Source of the DNA: JAJPKK01 sp963787675
GTDB taxonomy: Bacteria > Pseudomonadota > Alphaproteobacteria > Rhizobiales > Xanthobacteraceae
Direction: 5' to 3'
Assembly: GCA_963787675.1 (NCBI GenBank)
Contig: CAWBDV010000010.1
Span: 682,001-746,000, forward strand
DNA: 64,000 bases
Part shown: positions 23,937 to 32,599 of the stretch, piece by piece
Position numbering within the stretch: position 1 is the stretch's first letter
How the letters are laid out: the number at the start of each line of letters is the position of its first letter
The notes under the pieces: generated by a model
Told to the model about the DNA's origin: nothing
Seen by the model: the letters and a program-made list of their open reading frames with translations, nothing else
The model's database searches: none
Program-made: the position numbers and the translations under genes

Positions 23937-25030
23937 TGGTTGAAAACGATCACGCTCGGCCCGTGCTCCACAGCCCGCTCGGCCTCCTCGCCGAGCTGAC
24001 GCATCGCTGCCCGCTCGGCTGTCCTTATTGCTCGAACCCGTTGATGCTCGATCGACGGGAGGATGAGCTAGACACCGCCACGTGGGCGCGGGTTTTTGCG
24101 GAAGCGGCCGGGCTCGGTGTGCTGCAGGTGCATCTCTCGGGCGGCGAACCTGCGTCCCGACGTGACCTCGTCGAGATCATGGCGGCGGCGCGTGCTGCGG
24201 GCCTTTATACCAATCTCATCACATCGGGCATTGGCGTGACCAAGCAGCGTCTCGCGGCGCTTGCCGACGCCGGGCTCGACCATGTCCAGATTTCCATCCA
24301 GGATAGCGAGGCCACCTCGGCCGATCGCATCGCAGGCTATGATGGCGCGTACGCCCGCAAGCTGGGGCTTGCGGCCGACGTCGTCGCCCTCAAGCTGCCG
24401 CTCACCGCCAACATCGTGATCCATCGCGCTAATATCGATCGTGTCGACGACCTCGTGACCATGGCGCTCGATATGGATGCTAAGCGCGTCGAGATCGCCC
24501 ACGTGCAGTATTACGGTTGGGCGCTGAAGAACCGCGCCACATTGATGCCGACCCGCGAGCAGGTCGAGCGCGCCGTTGGCCGGGTCGAGGCGCTGCGGCG
24601 CGAGCATCACGGGCGCATCGTGATCGACGCCGTGGTGCCGGACTATTACGCCCGCTTTCCAAAGCCGTGCGTGGGCGGTTGGGGGCGGCGTTCGCTCAAC
24701 GTGACGCCTGCGGGGCGTGTGTTACCCTGCCATGCGGCGGAATCAATTCCGGGCCTCGAATTCTGGTCGGTCAAGGACCATTCACTGCGCGATATCTGGG
24801 AGCACAACCCCGCCTTCAATGCCTTTCGCGGCACGAGTTGGCTGCCCGAGCCGTGTCAAAGCTGCAAACGCCGCGATACCGATTTCGGCGGCTGTCGTTG
24901 CCAAGCCTTCGCGCTCACCGGCGATGCCCGCGCCACCGATCCGGTGTGCCACCTCTCGCCGCACCATCACGTCGTCGTGGAGCAGGCCGCGATCCGCGAG
25001 GAGAGGGCCTACGAATACCGGCGCATGTAG
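23936..25030 (+). CDS. pqqE: PqqE, radical SAM enzyme of PQQ synthesis
   Basis: This 364-residue protein has the radical-SAM cluster motif CPLGCPYC (Cys25, Cys29, Cys32). A C-terminal SPASM domain with many cysteines follows (VLPCHAAES, PEPCQSCKRR, FGGCRCQAF, DPVCHLSPHH). It joins Glu16 and Tyr20 of PqqA by a C-C bond with PqqD as partner. The ATG at 23936 overlaps the pqqD stop; a GTG one codon earlier is also open. It ends the operon. The next gene is convergent, 42 bases on, and no clear terminator is visible between them. Confidence 0.95.
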   Translation: MVENDHARPVLHSPLGLLAELTHRCPLGCPYCSNPLMLDRREDELDTATWARVFAEAAGLGVLQVHLSGGEPASRRDLVEIMAAARAAGLYTNLITSGIGVTKQRLAALADAGLDHVQISIQDSEATSADRIAGYDGAYARKLGLAADVVALKLPLTANIVIHRANIDRVDDLVTMALDMDAKRVEIAHVQYYGWALKNRATLMPTREQVERAVGRVEALRREHHGRIVIDAVVPDYYARFPKPCVGGWGRRSLNVTPAGRVLPCHAAESIPGLEFWSVKDHSLRDIWEHNPAFNAFRGTSWLPEPCQSCKRRDTDFGGCRCQAFALTGDARATDPVCHLSPHHHVVVEQAAIREERAYEYRRM

Positions 25031-25072
25031 AGGTGTCCTACGACGCGGCCGTAACAATCGGCGAGCCGCAAA

Positions 25073-25957
25073 TCACGCGCTCGGCTTCGGCACAATGCCC
25101 GCATACCAATCGTAGATCTGCTGGCCGGTCCAGAACACGACGCCGTCGCGTTTGCGCAGGTAATCGTAAAGCTGCTCGAAATATTTGATTCGATGCGCGG
25201 CGCCGGTGACATAGGGGTGGACGCCGATGGCCATCACCCGCGCCGATTCCGCGGATTCGGCATAGAGCCGATCGAAGGCATCGATGGTACGCGTCATCAG
25301 CACATCGGACTCGTGATGATGCGACACCATCAACGTGATGTCGTTAATCTCGGCGCTATACGGCACCGACAAGACCGGGCCGTGGGCCGTCTTCACCCAT
25401 AGCGGCTGATCGTCGAGAATCCAGTCGCCGAACCAGGTGAGCCCGGCTTCGGCAACGTAGTCCAACGTGTGGAATGTCTGCATGCGGCCGGGGCCGAGCC
25501 AACCGGTGGGCCGCTTGCCGGTGAAACGTTCGATGATCTCGATCGATTGGCGAATGTTGGCGCGCTGGTCCTCGATCTGGTGGATCGGCATCTGCACGTA
25601 ACTGTGCGCCATGAACTCCCATTGCGCATCGCGCGCCGCTGCCGCGACTTCCGGATAGGTCTCGCATACCTTGGCGTTGATCGACATGGTCGGTGTCACG
25701 CCGGCCGTTTCGAGTGCCCGCTTGAGCCGCCAGAACCCGACCCGCATGCCGTATTCGTACCAGGTCCAATTCGGCATATCGGGGATCGGCGTCTGTCCCA
25801 TGGGCGGCTGCGACAATTGGCGCGCCATGGGCCGCGTTATCTCCCACTCCTCGATGTTCACCACCGACCACACCACCATGCGTGCCCCGCCGGGCAAGCG
25901 GAGCGGCGGGCGCGTGAAAGGGGAGGAATAGGAGAGGCGCTCGCGCGGCAATGTCAT
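25073..25957 (-). CDS. Polysaccharide-deacetylase family protein (NodB/PuuE-like)
   Basis: This 294-residue protein has the deacetylase-like TIM-barrel pattern. MVVWSVVNIEEWEITRPM is followed by GFWRLKRALETAGVTPTMSIN, FMAHSYVQMPIHQIEDQ (metal His region), TGKRPTGWLGPGR and a late MAIGVHPYVTGAAHRI. It resembles the PuuE/allantoinase-type subgroup found in Hyphomicrobiales more than chitin deacetylases. Amide-bond hydrolysis in nitrogen or ureide metabolism is possible. The ATG at 25957 was chosen because the frame further upstream is not protein-like. It is divergent from the ABC operon and may share its regulation. Confidence 0.78.
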   Translation of the reverse strand: MTLPRERLSYSSPFTRPPLRLPGGARMVVWSVVNIEEWEITRPMARQLSQPPMGQTPIPDMPNWTWYEYGMRVGFWRLKRALETAGVTPTMSINAKVCETYPEVAAAARDAQWEFMAHSYVQMPIHQIEDQRANIRQSIEIIERFTGKRPTGWLGPGRMQTFHTLDYVAEAGLTWFGDWILDDQPLWVKTAHGPVLSVPYSAEINDITLMVSHHHESDVLMTRTIDAFDRLYAESAESARVMAIGVHPYVTGAAHRIKYFEQLYDYLRKRDGVVFWTGQQIYDWYAGIVPKPSA

Positions 25958-25980
25958 GGGATGATCCGAATCTCGCAATC

Positions 25981-25998
25981 GCTGGTCCGTGGACCGGC
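25981..25998. promoter_or_regulatory. 18-bp imperfect palindrome in the divergent deacetylase / ABC promoter region
   Basis: GCTGGTCCGTGGACCGGC is symmetrical around the central GT, with GGTCC/GGACC as the perfect core and GC/GC outside. It sits between the two divergent start codons and ends 8 bases before a sigma-54-like promoter. An operator for a regulator of the deacetylase and/or transporter is plausible. Confidence 0.4.
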
Positions 25999-26006
25999 AT
26001 CCCATT

Positions 26007-26024
26007 TTGGCACGCGCCATGCTT
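26007..26024 (+). promoter_or_regulatory. Sigma-54-like -24/-12 promoter upstream of the ABC uptake operon
   Basis: TTGGCACGCGCCATGCTT matches the RpoN consensus YTGGCACG-N4-TTGC at the invariant GG and GC, with the required 12-base spacing and one mismatch (ATGC for TTGC). Transcription would start about 10-12 bases later and leave a leader of about 80 bases before the binding-protein ATG. Nitrogen-regulated expression of an amino acid/amide importer would make sense. Confidence 0.5.
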
Positions 26025-26114
26025 TCTCGACAGGCCGTACCATTTGAGACTAGCTTATTGGGGGCGCAGTTCCATGTGCTCTCAGCAGCCAAAAGCATTT
26101 GCAAGGAGTCGATG

Positions 26115-27329
26115 ATGCCGACATTCAGGTTCGCCCGCACAGCCGCCCTGACGGTCATCGCTCTTGTGGCCTCGCTCCCACTCGGCGACGGCACTGCGCG
26201 AGCCCAGGATATGATCAAGGTCGGGGCGCCCCTGCCGCTCACCGGGCCGTTATCGCCGGAAGGGCTCAAGCAAAAACGCGGCTACGATCTGTGGGCCGAC
26301 GCGGCAAATGCCAAAGGCGGCATCAAGGCCGGTGGCAAAAGCTACCGCGTCGAGATCGTCTATACCGATTATGCTTCGAACACGCCGCGGGCGGTGCAGG
26401 CGGCCGAGCGGATGATCACGGAAGACAAGGTGCAGTTCCTGTTCGCGCCGTTCGGCTCTGGTGCGACCAAAGCTGTCAGTGCGATCTCGGAGAAATATCA
26501 GGTTCCGCTGTTGGCGCCCTCGGCCTCGGCGGCCGAAATCTTCGATCGAGGCTTCAAATATATCTTTGCGACGTTGACTGGAAACGACACCGTCTCGGTG
26601 CCGATCGCGAAGCTCATCGCGGCCAAGAACAAGAACATCAAACGGGTCGCGGTGCTGGCGCGCAACGATTTGTTCCCGCTTGCGGTCGCCCAAGAGTTCG
26701 AAAAGGCGGTGAAGGCCGAAGGCCTCGATGTCGTTGTCTCCGAGCGCTACGCCATCGGCACCATGGATCATTCCGCCGCGATCACGCAAATGCGGGCAGC
26801 GCGGCCGGACTGGGTCTACGCCTCCGGCTACATCAACGACCTCATGCTGATCCGCAGGCAGATGAACGACCTCGGCCTGAGGGCGCCGGTCATCACGATG
26901 ATCGCCGGACCGGCCTATCAGGAGTTCGCCAAGACGGTGGGTCCGCTGGCGGAGAACATCACCACTATGTCGTGGTGGCATCCGGCAGTCCGGTACAAAG
27001 GCAAGGACGTGTTCGGCTCGACCGAGGCTTTCAATGCGGCTTATGAAAAAAAATACGGCGGCGAAGCCGACTATATCGAAGCCGGCTCGGCGGCCTGCGG
27101 TGCCATTCTGCAAATGGCGATCGAAGCGGCGGGCACCGTCGAGCCTGCGAAAGTCCGCGACGCCATCGCCGCGACCGATGCCGAGACGTTCTATGGCAAG
27201 GTCAAGTTCGCGCCGGGAGGACAGATCAACTCGTTGCAACCGCCGGTGCTGCAGCTTGTCGGCGGAAAGCCGATCGTTCTTTGGCCCGACGCGATCAAGT
27301 CCGGTGAAGTTCGCTTCATGTCGAAGTAA
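26115..27329 (+). CDS. ABC transporter substrate-binding protein, LivK/amide type
   Basis: This 404-residue periplasmic binding protein has a signal peptide (RTAALTVIALVASLPLGDGTARAQ). A type I periplasmic fold follows: IKVGAPLPLTGPLSPEGLKQKRGYDL, the FGSGATKAVSAISEKYQVP lobe, SASAAEIFDRGFKYIF and PDWVYASGYINDLMLI. The ligand is not readable, but the family takes branched-chain amino acids, amides, urea and aromatic acids. I chose the second of two adjacent ATGs because AAGGAG (26103-26108) then lies six bases away. It heads a five-gene operon. Confidence 0.88.
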   Translation: MPTFRFARTAALTVIALVASLPLGDGTARAQDMIKVGAPLPLTGPLSPEGLKQKRGYDLWADAANAKGGIKAGGKSYRVEIVYTDYASNTPRAVQAAERMITEDKVQFLFAPFGSGATKAVSAISEKYQVPLLAPSASAAEIFDRGFKYIFATLTGNDTVSVPIAKLIAAKNKNIKRVAVLARNDLFPLAVAQEFEKAVKAEGLDVVVSERYAIGTMDHSAAITQMRAARPDWVYASGYINDLMLIRRQMNDLGLRAPVITMIAGPAYQEFAKTVGPLAENITTMSWWHPAVRYKGKDVFGSTEAFNAAYEKKYGGEADYIEAGSAACGAILQMAIEAAGTVEPAKVRDAIAATDAETFYGKVKFAPGGQINSLQPPVLQLVGGKPIVLWPDAIKSGEVRFMSK

Positions 27330-27403
27330 CGACAGGCTGCGCGACGGACATTGCTGGAGATGCGGCGCGAAACGAGAGAATCCGGCGGCATGAGCTTGCC
27401 GTC

Positions 27404-28270
27404 ATGATTTATCTGCAGATTGCGGCGAACGGCCTCGTTCTCGGCGGGCTCTATGCATGCATCGCGGTCGGCTTCTCGCTGGTGTGGGGCGTCCTTAACG
27501 TCATCAACATCCTGCACGGGACGTTCATCGTTCTCGGCTCCTATGTGGCTTATTTCGCGTACGTTGATCTCGGCATTCACCCCTTCATTTCGGTCGTGAT
27601 CGCAGGCGCGTTGCTCTATGCGCTTGGTTACGCCGCACAGGCGGGAATCATCAACCGCGTGATGGCGGCGCCGGTGCTCATCACCTTGATACTCACCTTC
27701 GGGCTCGATCTCATTCTGAACAACACCATGTTGGTGGCGTTCACGGCCGACTACCAGTTGGTCAACCTCGCGCATCCGCTCGGATCGATCGAGATCGGGC
27801 CGGTGTTTCTGCCGGGCGACCGCGTTGCAGCCATGGGGCTCGCGCTGCTGCTGACGGCCTTGCTCTATCGCCTGCTGCGCGACACCAGGGTCGGCCGCGC
27901 CATTGTTGCGGTACGCATGGACCGCGAGGCGGCGGCGATGATGGGCGTCGACATCAAAAACATCAATGCCATTACCTTCGCCATCGGAGCCTTCATGGCG
28001 GGCGCCGCCGGCGCGTTGCTCAGCATCATTTTTCCGATTTCGCCGCTGAACAGCAATCTTTTTCTCGGCAAAGCCTTCGTGGTCTGCGTGATCGGCGGCC
28101 TCGGCAGCGTGCCTGGCGCGCTCGCAGGCGGTCTTGTTCTCGGGATCGTCGAGAGCTTCGCCTCCTATTGGTTCGGCCCAGAGCGCGCCGTAATCGTCTC
28201 GTTTGCCCTGATGCTGGTTCTCCTGTTCGTTCGCCCGAGCGGACTGCTTGGCAAGCGGGGGTACGAATGA
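27404..28270 (+). CDS. livH: Branched-chain amino acid-type ABC permease, LivH family
   Basis: This 288-residue permease has eight or so hydrophobic segments and the LivH hallmarks GLVLGGLYACIAVGFSLVWGVLNVINILHG (split here as GLVLGGLYACIAVGFSL then VWGVLNVINILHG), LILNNTMLVAF, AVRMDREAAAMMGVD and AFVVCVIGGLGSVPGALAGG. It forms the inner-membrane channel with LivM. The stop overlaps the livM start (ATGA). The ATG at 27404 follows the binding-protein gene by 74 bases. Confidence 0.88.
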   Translation: MIYLQIAANGLVLGGLYACIAVGFSLVWGVLNVINILHGTFIVLGSYVAYFAYVDLGIHPFISVVIAGALLYALGYAAQAGIINRVMAAPVLITLILTFGLDLILNNTMLVAFTADYQLVNLAHPLGSIEIGPVFLPGDRVAAMGLALLLTALLYRLLRDTRVGRAIVAVRMDREAAAMMGVDIKNINAITFAIGAFMAGAAGALLSIIFPISPLNSNLFLGKAFVVCVIGGLGSVPGALAGGLVLGIVESFASYWFGPERAVIVSFALMLVLLFVRPSGLLGKRGYE

Positions 28271-29196
28271 GGCCGTGGCTGACCCTCGCGCTCGCCGCGA
28301 TTCTCCTCGCGGCGCTGCCGCTGATCGCCACCAACTATTGGCTGCGTATCGCGACGACCGTTTGCATGTACGCGGTCATGGCCCAGTCCTGGAATTTCAT
28401 CGGCGGGCTCGCCGGCTATCCTTCCTTTGCGACCGCCGCATTCTTTGGTCTCGGCGCCTATACCTCGGCAATCCTTCAGAATAACGGCGCGCCGATGTTG
28501 TTCGGCTGGGGTTGCGCCGGTTTGGTGGCGATGATGTTCGCCGCTCTCATCGGCGCGGCCATCTTGCATCTGCGCGGACATTACTTTGCGATCGCGAGCC
28601 TGATCCTGGCCGAGATGCTGCGCGAAATCGTCAATGCCATGCCGGACTTCACGGGCGGCGGCAAGGGATTGAACCTGCCGATTTTGAGAATGTCGGTCAC
28701 GGCGCAATCGTCGTTCTTTTTTTATTCAATGCTCGCGCTTGCGATCATATGCATGGCCGTGGCGATCATTGTCCATCGCAGCAGGTTGGGGTTCGGTCTG
28801 CACTGCATCCAGCAAAACGAGGATGCGGCAAGCATGCTCGGCGTCAACGCCTATAGCTATAAGACGGCGGCCTTTTCGCTTTCGGCAGTATTCGTCGGCA
28901 TTGCAGGTGCGGTGTACGCCTCGTGGGTCAACTATATTGATCCGCCCGACGTCTTCGATTTGATGCTCACCATCGAGCCGCTGGTGATGGTGCTGCTCGG
29001 TGGGCTCGGCACGATATTGGGACCGGTGATCGGGGCGGTTATCCTCCTCCTCTTCGAAGAAATGGTTTGGCGTAATTTTCTGACAATTCACGCAGCAGCC
29101 CTCGGCCTGATCATCGTGCTTCTCGTGCTGTTCTTGCCGCATGGCATCGTCCCGCTCGTGCGCCAAAGGCTTTCGGCCCGGATGGCTCCCGGATGA
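28267..29196 (+). CDS. livM: Branched-chain amino acid-type ABC permease, LivM family
   Basis: This 309-residue permease carries the LivM features AQSWNFIGGLAGYPSFATAAFFGLGAY (read as AQSWNFIGGLAGYPSF then ATAAFFGLGAYTSA), HLRGHYFAIASLILAEMLREI, TGGGKGLNLP, and near the end EPLVMVLLGGLGTILGPVIGA. It pairs with LivH in the membrane. The frame is open further upstream, but the ATG at 28267 overlaps the livH stop and gives a normal N-terminal helix. The stop overlaps livG by ATGA. Confidence 0.88.
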   Translation: MRPWLTLALAAILLAALPLIATNYWLRIATTVCMYAVMAQSWNFIGGLAGYPSFATAAFFGLGAYTSAILQNNGAPMLFGWGCAGLVAMMFAALIGAAILHLRGHYFAIASLILAEMLREIVNAMPDFTGGGKGLNLPILRMSVTAQSSFFFYSMLALAIICMAVAIIVHRSRLGFGLHCIQQNEDAASMLGVNAYSYKTAAFSLSAVFVGIAGAVYASWVNYIDPPDVFDLMLTIEPLVMVLLGGLGTILGPVIGAVILLLFEEMVWRNFLTIHAAALGLIIVLLVLFLPHGIVPLVRQRLSARMAPG

Positions 29197-29945
29197 CCGC
29201 GTTGCTGTCGCTTGAAGGCGTTTCGCGGCGGTTCGGCGGACTCAATGCCGTCGACAATGTCGTGCTCGACGTCGAGCAAGGAGAGATTCTCGGTCTCATC
29301 GGCCCGAATGGCGCCGGCAAGACGACGCTGATCAATCTTATCACCGGCGTTCATCCGGCCACGGCAGGGCGCGTGCGATTCGAGGGGCGTGACATCACCC
29401 GATCCCGCACCCATCAGATCGCGCGGCTCGGTCTTGCCAGGACGTTTCAGATCGTCCAGCCGTTTCCGAACATGACTGTGGTCGAGAACGTGGCGGCAGG
29501 GGCGCTGTTCTGCGGGCACGTCACGAATGTTCGCGAGGCGCGCGCGGTTGCGCTGGACCATCTTGCGTTCACCGGATTGGCCGACATGGCCGACCGCCCC
29601 GCCGCTTCGTTGCCGCTCGCGCGGCGCAAGCGGCTAGAACTCGCGAAGAGTCTCGCCATGCGGCCGCGCCTGCTGATGCTCGATGAGGTCAACGCCGGGC
29701 TCAACCCCACCGAGATCGACGAGGCGCTTGGGATCATCCGCAAGATTGCATCGCAGGGCGTCACCATCATCGTGATCGAGCATTTGATGAAGGTCGTGCT
29801 GTCGATCTCGAAGCGAATCGCGGTGCTGCACCACGGGCAGTTGATCGCGCAGGGGCCGCCAAACGATGTCATCCGAGACGCGAGCGTGATCGAGGCCTAT
29901 CTCGGCGCCAAATACGCTGCCGCCAATCGGCGCGACGTTCAATGA
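29193..29945 (+). CDS. livG: ABC transporter ATPase, LivG family
   Basis: This 250-residue ATPase has Walker A GPNGAGKTTLINLITG near residue 37. The Q-loop region is FQIVQPFPNMTVVENV, Walker B is LLMLDEVNAGL, and the switch is VIVIEHLMKVV. The signature is the degenerate LivG-type LPLARRKRLELAKSLA instead of LSGGQ, which is usual for this subfamily. It energises LivHM with LivF. Overlaps of four bases with livM and livF indicate one translation-coupled transcript. Confidence 0.88.
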   Translation: MTALLSLEGVSRRFGGLNAVDNVVLDVEQGEILGLIGPNGAGKTTLINLITGVHPATAGRVRFEGRDITRSRTHQIARLGLARTFQIVQPFPNMTVVENVAAGALFCGHVTNVREARAVALDHLAFTGLADMADRPAASLPLARRKRLELAKSLAMRPRLLMLDEVNAGLNPTEIDEALGIIRKIASQGVTIIVIEHLMKVVLSISKRIAVLHHGQLIAQGPPNDVIRDASVIEAYLGAKYAAANRRDVQ

Positions 29946-30667
29946 ACGACACGCCTCTCAAGCTGTCGGTTGCCAACCTCCAAGCCGGTTACGGCGATGT
30001 GCAGGTGCTTTGGGATGCGAGTCTCGACGTTTTCCGCGGTGAGCTTGTCTGCATCATCGGCGCCAACGGTGCCGGCAAGACCACCTTGCTGCGTTGCCTA
30101 TCGGGATTGCTCAAGCCGATCGCAGGCAGCGTCGCGGTTGACGGGAAGACGATGGCGCGGGCCGTACCGGCAGACTTCGTACGCGCCGGCGTTGCGCATG
30201 TGCTGGAAGGGCGGCGTCTGTTTTCAGCGATGAGTGTCCGCGACAACCTGCTGATGGGCGCGTACTTGCGGGACGACAAGGCCGGGATTGCGGCGGACTT
30301 GGAGCGCGTCTGCGACATGTTTCCGATCCTCGCGGAGCGCCAGCGGCAGGACGCCCGCACGCTCTCGGGCGGCCAACAGCAGATGTGCGCCATCGCCCGC
30401 GGGCTGATGGCAGCGCCAAGCCTCCTTCTGATCGACGAACTATCGCTCGGCCTTGCGCCGCGAGCCGTGGAAGAATTGTCCGAAAGCCTGCGGGCAGTCA
30501 GAAGGTCCGGTGTTGCCATCCTGCTGGTCGAACAGGATGTGATGAACGCGCTGGAACTTGCCGATCGCGCCTACGTGGTCGACCGCGGCCGTGTGATCAA
30601 GTCTGGCCCTGCAGCGAGTCTGGCGACCGATCCAGCCATCCGTGAAGCCTACATGGGTTTGTCGTAG
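29942..30667 (+). CDS. livF: ABC transporter ATPase, LivF family
   Basis: This 241-residue ATPase has Walker A GANGAGKTTLLRCLSG, VAHVLEGRRLFSAMSVRDNLLMGAY, the signature LSGGQQQMCAIARGL, Walker B LLLIDELSLGLAP and LLVEQDVMNALELADRAYVVDRG. It is the last gene of the importer operon. Its final 19 bases overlap the convergent asparagine synthetase gene, so both transcripts must run into each other; no terminator lies between them. Confidence 0.88.
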   Translation: MNDTPLKLSVANLQAGYGDVQVLWDASLDVFRGELVCIIGANGAGKTTLLRCLSGLLKPIAGSVAVDGKTMARAVPADFVRAGVAHVLEGRRLFSAMSVRDNLLMGAYLRDDKAGIAADLERVCDMFPILAERQRQDARTLSGGQQQMCAIARGLMAAPSLLLIDELSLGLAPRAVEELSESLRAVRRSGVAILLVEQDVMNALELADRAYVVDRGRVIKSGPAASLATDPAIREAYMGLS

Positions 30668-32598
30668 GCGCGCACGATGGCCACTGGCGCAGTGATCGCC
30701 GACAGCTGACCGTCCCTCTGATCAGTTTTTTGCGTGGCGCGCGCGAGAACGTATTGCAGGCTGAGCCAGGTCCATAGAAACAGCCGTTGATCCTTACGGC
30801 CGGAGCGATGATCGGCGAAAGCGGTCCGAGCCCAATCGACCGAGAGCCCGGCAACGGGTTCGAGCGGCGGCTCTGGCGGAATGGTGCGGAGCCAGCCCGA
30901 GACCGGAATGCCAAATCCCTTCTTGCCGCGGGCAATAAGGCTCGCCGGCAGCAGCGTTTCAGCGGCTCGGCGCAATAGATATTTGCGCTGACGGCCGCGG
31001 TATTTGAAGCGGCGCGGCAGACGACGGCAGAACTCGACGAGATCGTTGTCGAGAAACACCGCGCGAGTCTCGAGCGAGTGCATCATGCTGGCGCGATCGG
31101 TCTTGGCGAGGATGTCATCCTGCAGATAGAAGCGGGTGAAGAACTCCATCAGCCGGTCGACCGGATCGCGGCTCGGCGCGCCCTCCCAGGCTGCGATCGC
31201 GTCTCCGTAGAGTTCCTCGGTCGCGACCTTGCCGCCGGACAATTCGCCGATCTCTTCCGCGGTGAGCGGCGCCATCCACGCCGGAGCCCAGGTATTGGGC
31301 GGATAGGAAAGCCCGGTCAGGAACCGGCGCAGCTTGAAGTCGAAACTCATGTTCTCGTCGGAGCGCGGCAAGTGCTCGGCGGCTGCGCGAAATGCCCGGT
31401 GCAGCGGGGGAGGCACTACGCGGCAATACCACGCGCCTGGAGCCAATGCGTCGAACGGGTCGTAGCCGGCGAACAACTCATCGCCGCCGTCACCCGTCAG
31501 CGCGACCGTGACCTGCTCACGTGTGAATCCGCTCAGCATGTAGGTCGGCAGGATCGACGGATCGCCGAGCGGTTCGTCGAGACGGCTGAGCACCGTCGGG
31601 ATGAGATCGCGCGCCTGCGTGAGGTCGAGTACGCGCAGTTGATGGGCAACGCCAAACCGGTCGGCGGCAATGCGCGCGTGGGCGGATTCATCAAAGGTCG
31701 GCTCGTTGAAGCCGATGGTGAAAGCTTTGACGTGCTCGGCGCCGCGCTGGTGCGCGAGCGCGGCCAGGATCATGCTGGAATCGATGCCGCCGCTGACGAA
31801 CGCTCCGACCGGCACGTCGCTGACGAGCCGGCGTCGAACCGCCTGCATCAGGAGCGCGCGCAGTTCCTCGACCAGAGCGCCTTCGCCGCGCTGGGCGACG
31901 GATTCGTCAGGCTCGATGGAGAAACGCCAATAACAGCGAAGCCGCGGCGTTATCTCGGAACTAGACCCCAGATCAAGCTCCAGGCTGTGGCCGGCCGGCA
32001 GCTTTGCGCTGCCCTCATAGAGCGCCGCCGGCGCCGGAATATAGCCGTAAGCAAACAGCTTACGTAACGCGGCAAGGCTGGGCCTTGCCTCAATGGCACG
32101 GTGCTGCACAAGGGCACTGAGCTCGCTCGCGAAAGCGAACAACCCGGGCGCCGCGTAGTAGTAAAGTGGCTTTTCGCCGAAGCGGTCGCGCGCGAGAAAC
32201 AGACGACGGTTCCTCCGATCGAATGCGGCAAACGCGAACATGCCGTTGAGGCGCTCGGGAAGCGCGGCTCCCCACTCCTCGTAGCCATGCACCAGCACTT
32301 CGGTGTCGGAGTGACTCGAACGGAAGCGATGGCCGCGCCGCTGCAGCTCCTCGCGCAACTCGACGTGATTATAGATCTCGCCGTTGAAAACGACCGCGAC
32401 CGAATTGTCCTCGTTCCACATCGGCTGGGTGCCGCCGGCGATGTCGCGGATCGCGAGCCGTCGAAATCCGAAAAAAAGCGGCAACGCCGGATCGGCGTAG
32501 AGACCCTCGTCATCAGGTCCGCGGTGAATTTCGGCCCGCACCATCGCCGCGAGGTCGTCGCGATCGCCGCGGCCGAAAAATCCCGCGACGCCACACAT
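30649..32598 (-). CDS. asnB: Asparagine synthetase (glutamine-hydrolysing), AsnB family
   Basis: This 649-residue enzyme starts with the catalytic Cys2 of a glutamine amidotransferase class II domain (MCGVAGFF, then HRGPDDEG, FNGEIYNH, SDTEVLVHGYEEWG). The C-terminal synthetase domain carries the PP-loop SGGIDSS at residues 269-275 and LTGDGGDELFAGY. It amidates aspartate or an analogous acid using Gln and ATP. Paralogs of this size often sit in polysaccharide or lipid loci, and here the gene follows a GT2 glycosyltransferase by one base. A sugar- or lipid-modifying role is therefore possible besides Asn synthesis. Confidence 0.88.
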   Translation of the reverse strand: MCGVAGFFGRGDRDDLAAMVRAEIHRGPDDEGLYADPALPLFFGFRRLAIRDIAGGTQPMWNEDNSVAVVFNGEIYNHVELREELQRRGHRFRSSHSDTEVLVHGYEEWGAALPERLNGMFAFAAFDRRNRRLFLARDRFGEKPLYYYAAPGLFAFASELSALVQHRAIEARPSLAALRKLFAYGYIPAPAALYEGSAKLPAGHSLELDLGSSSEITPRLRCYWRFSIEPDESVAQRGEGALVEELRALLMQAVRRRLVSDVPVGAFVSGGIDSSMILAALAHQRGAEHVKAFTIGFNEPTFDESAHARIAADRFGVAHQLRVLDLTQARDLIPTVLSRLDEPLGDPSILPTYMLSGFTREQVTVALTGDGGDELFAGYDPFDALAPGAWYCRVVPPPLHRAFRAAAEHLPRSDENMSFDFKLRRFLTGLSYPPNTWAPAWMAPLTAEEIGELSGGKVATEELYGDAIAAWEGAPSRDPVDRLMEFFTRFYLQDDILAKTDRASMMHSLETRAVFLDNDLVEFCRRLPRRFKYRGRQRKYLLRRAAETLLPASLIARGKKGFGIPVSGWLRTIPPEPPLEPVAGLSVDWARTAFADHRSGRKDQRLFLWTWLSLQYVLARATQKTDQRDGQLSAITAPVAIVRAYDKPM

Positions 32599-32599
32599 C

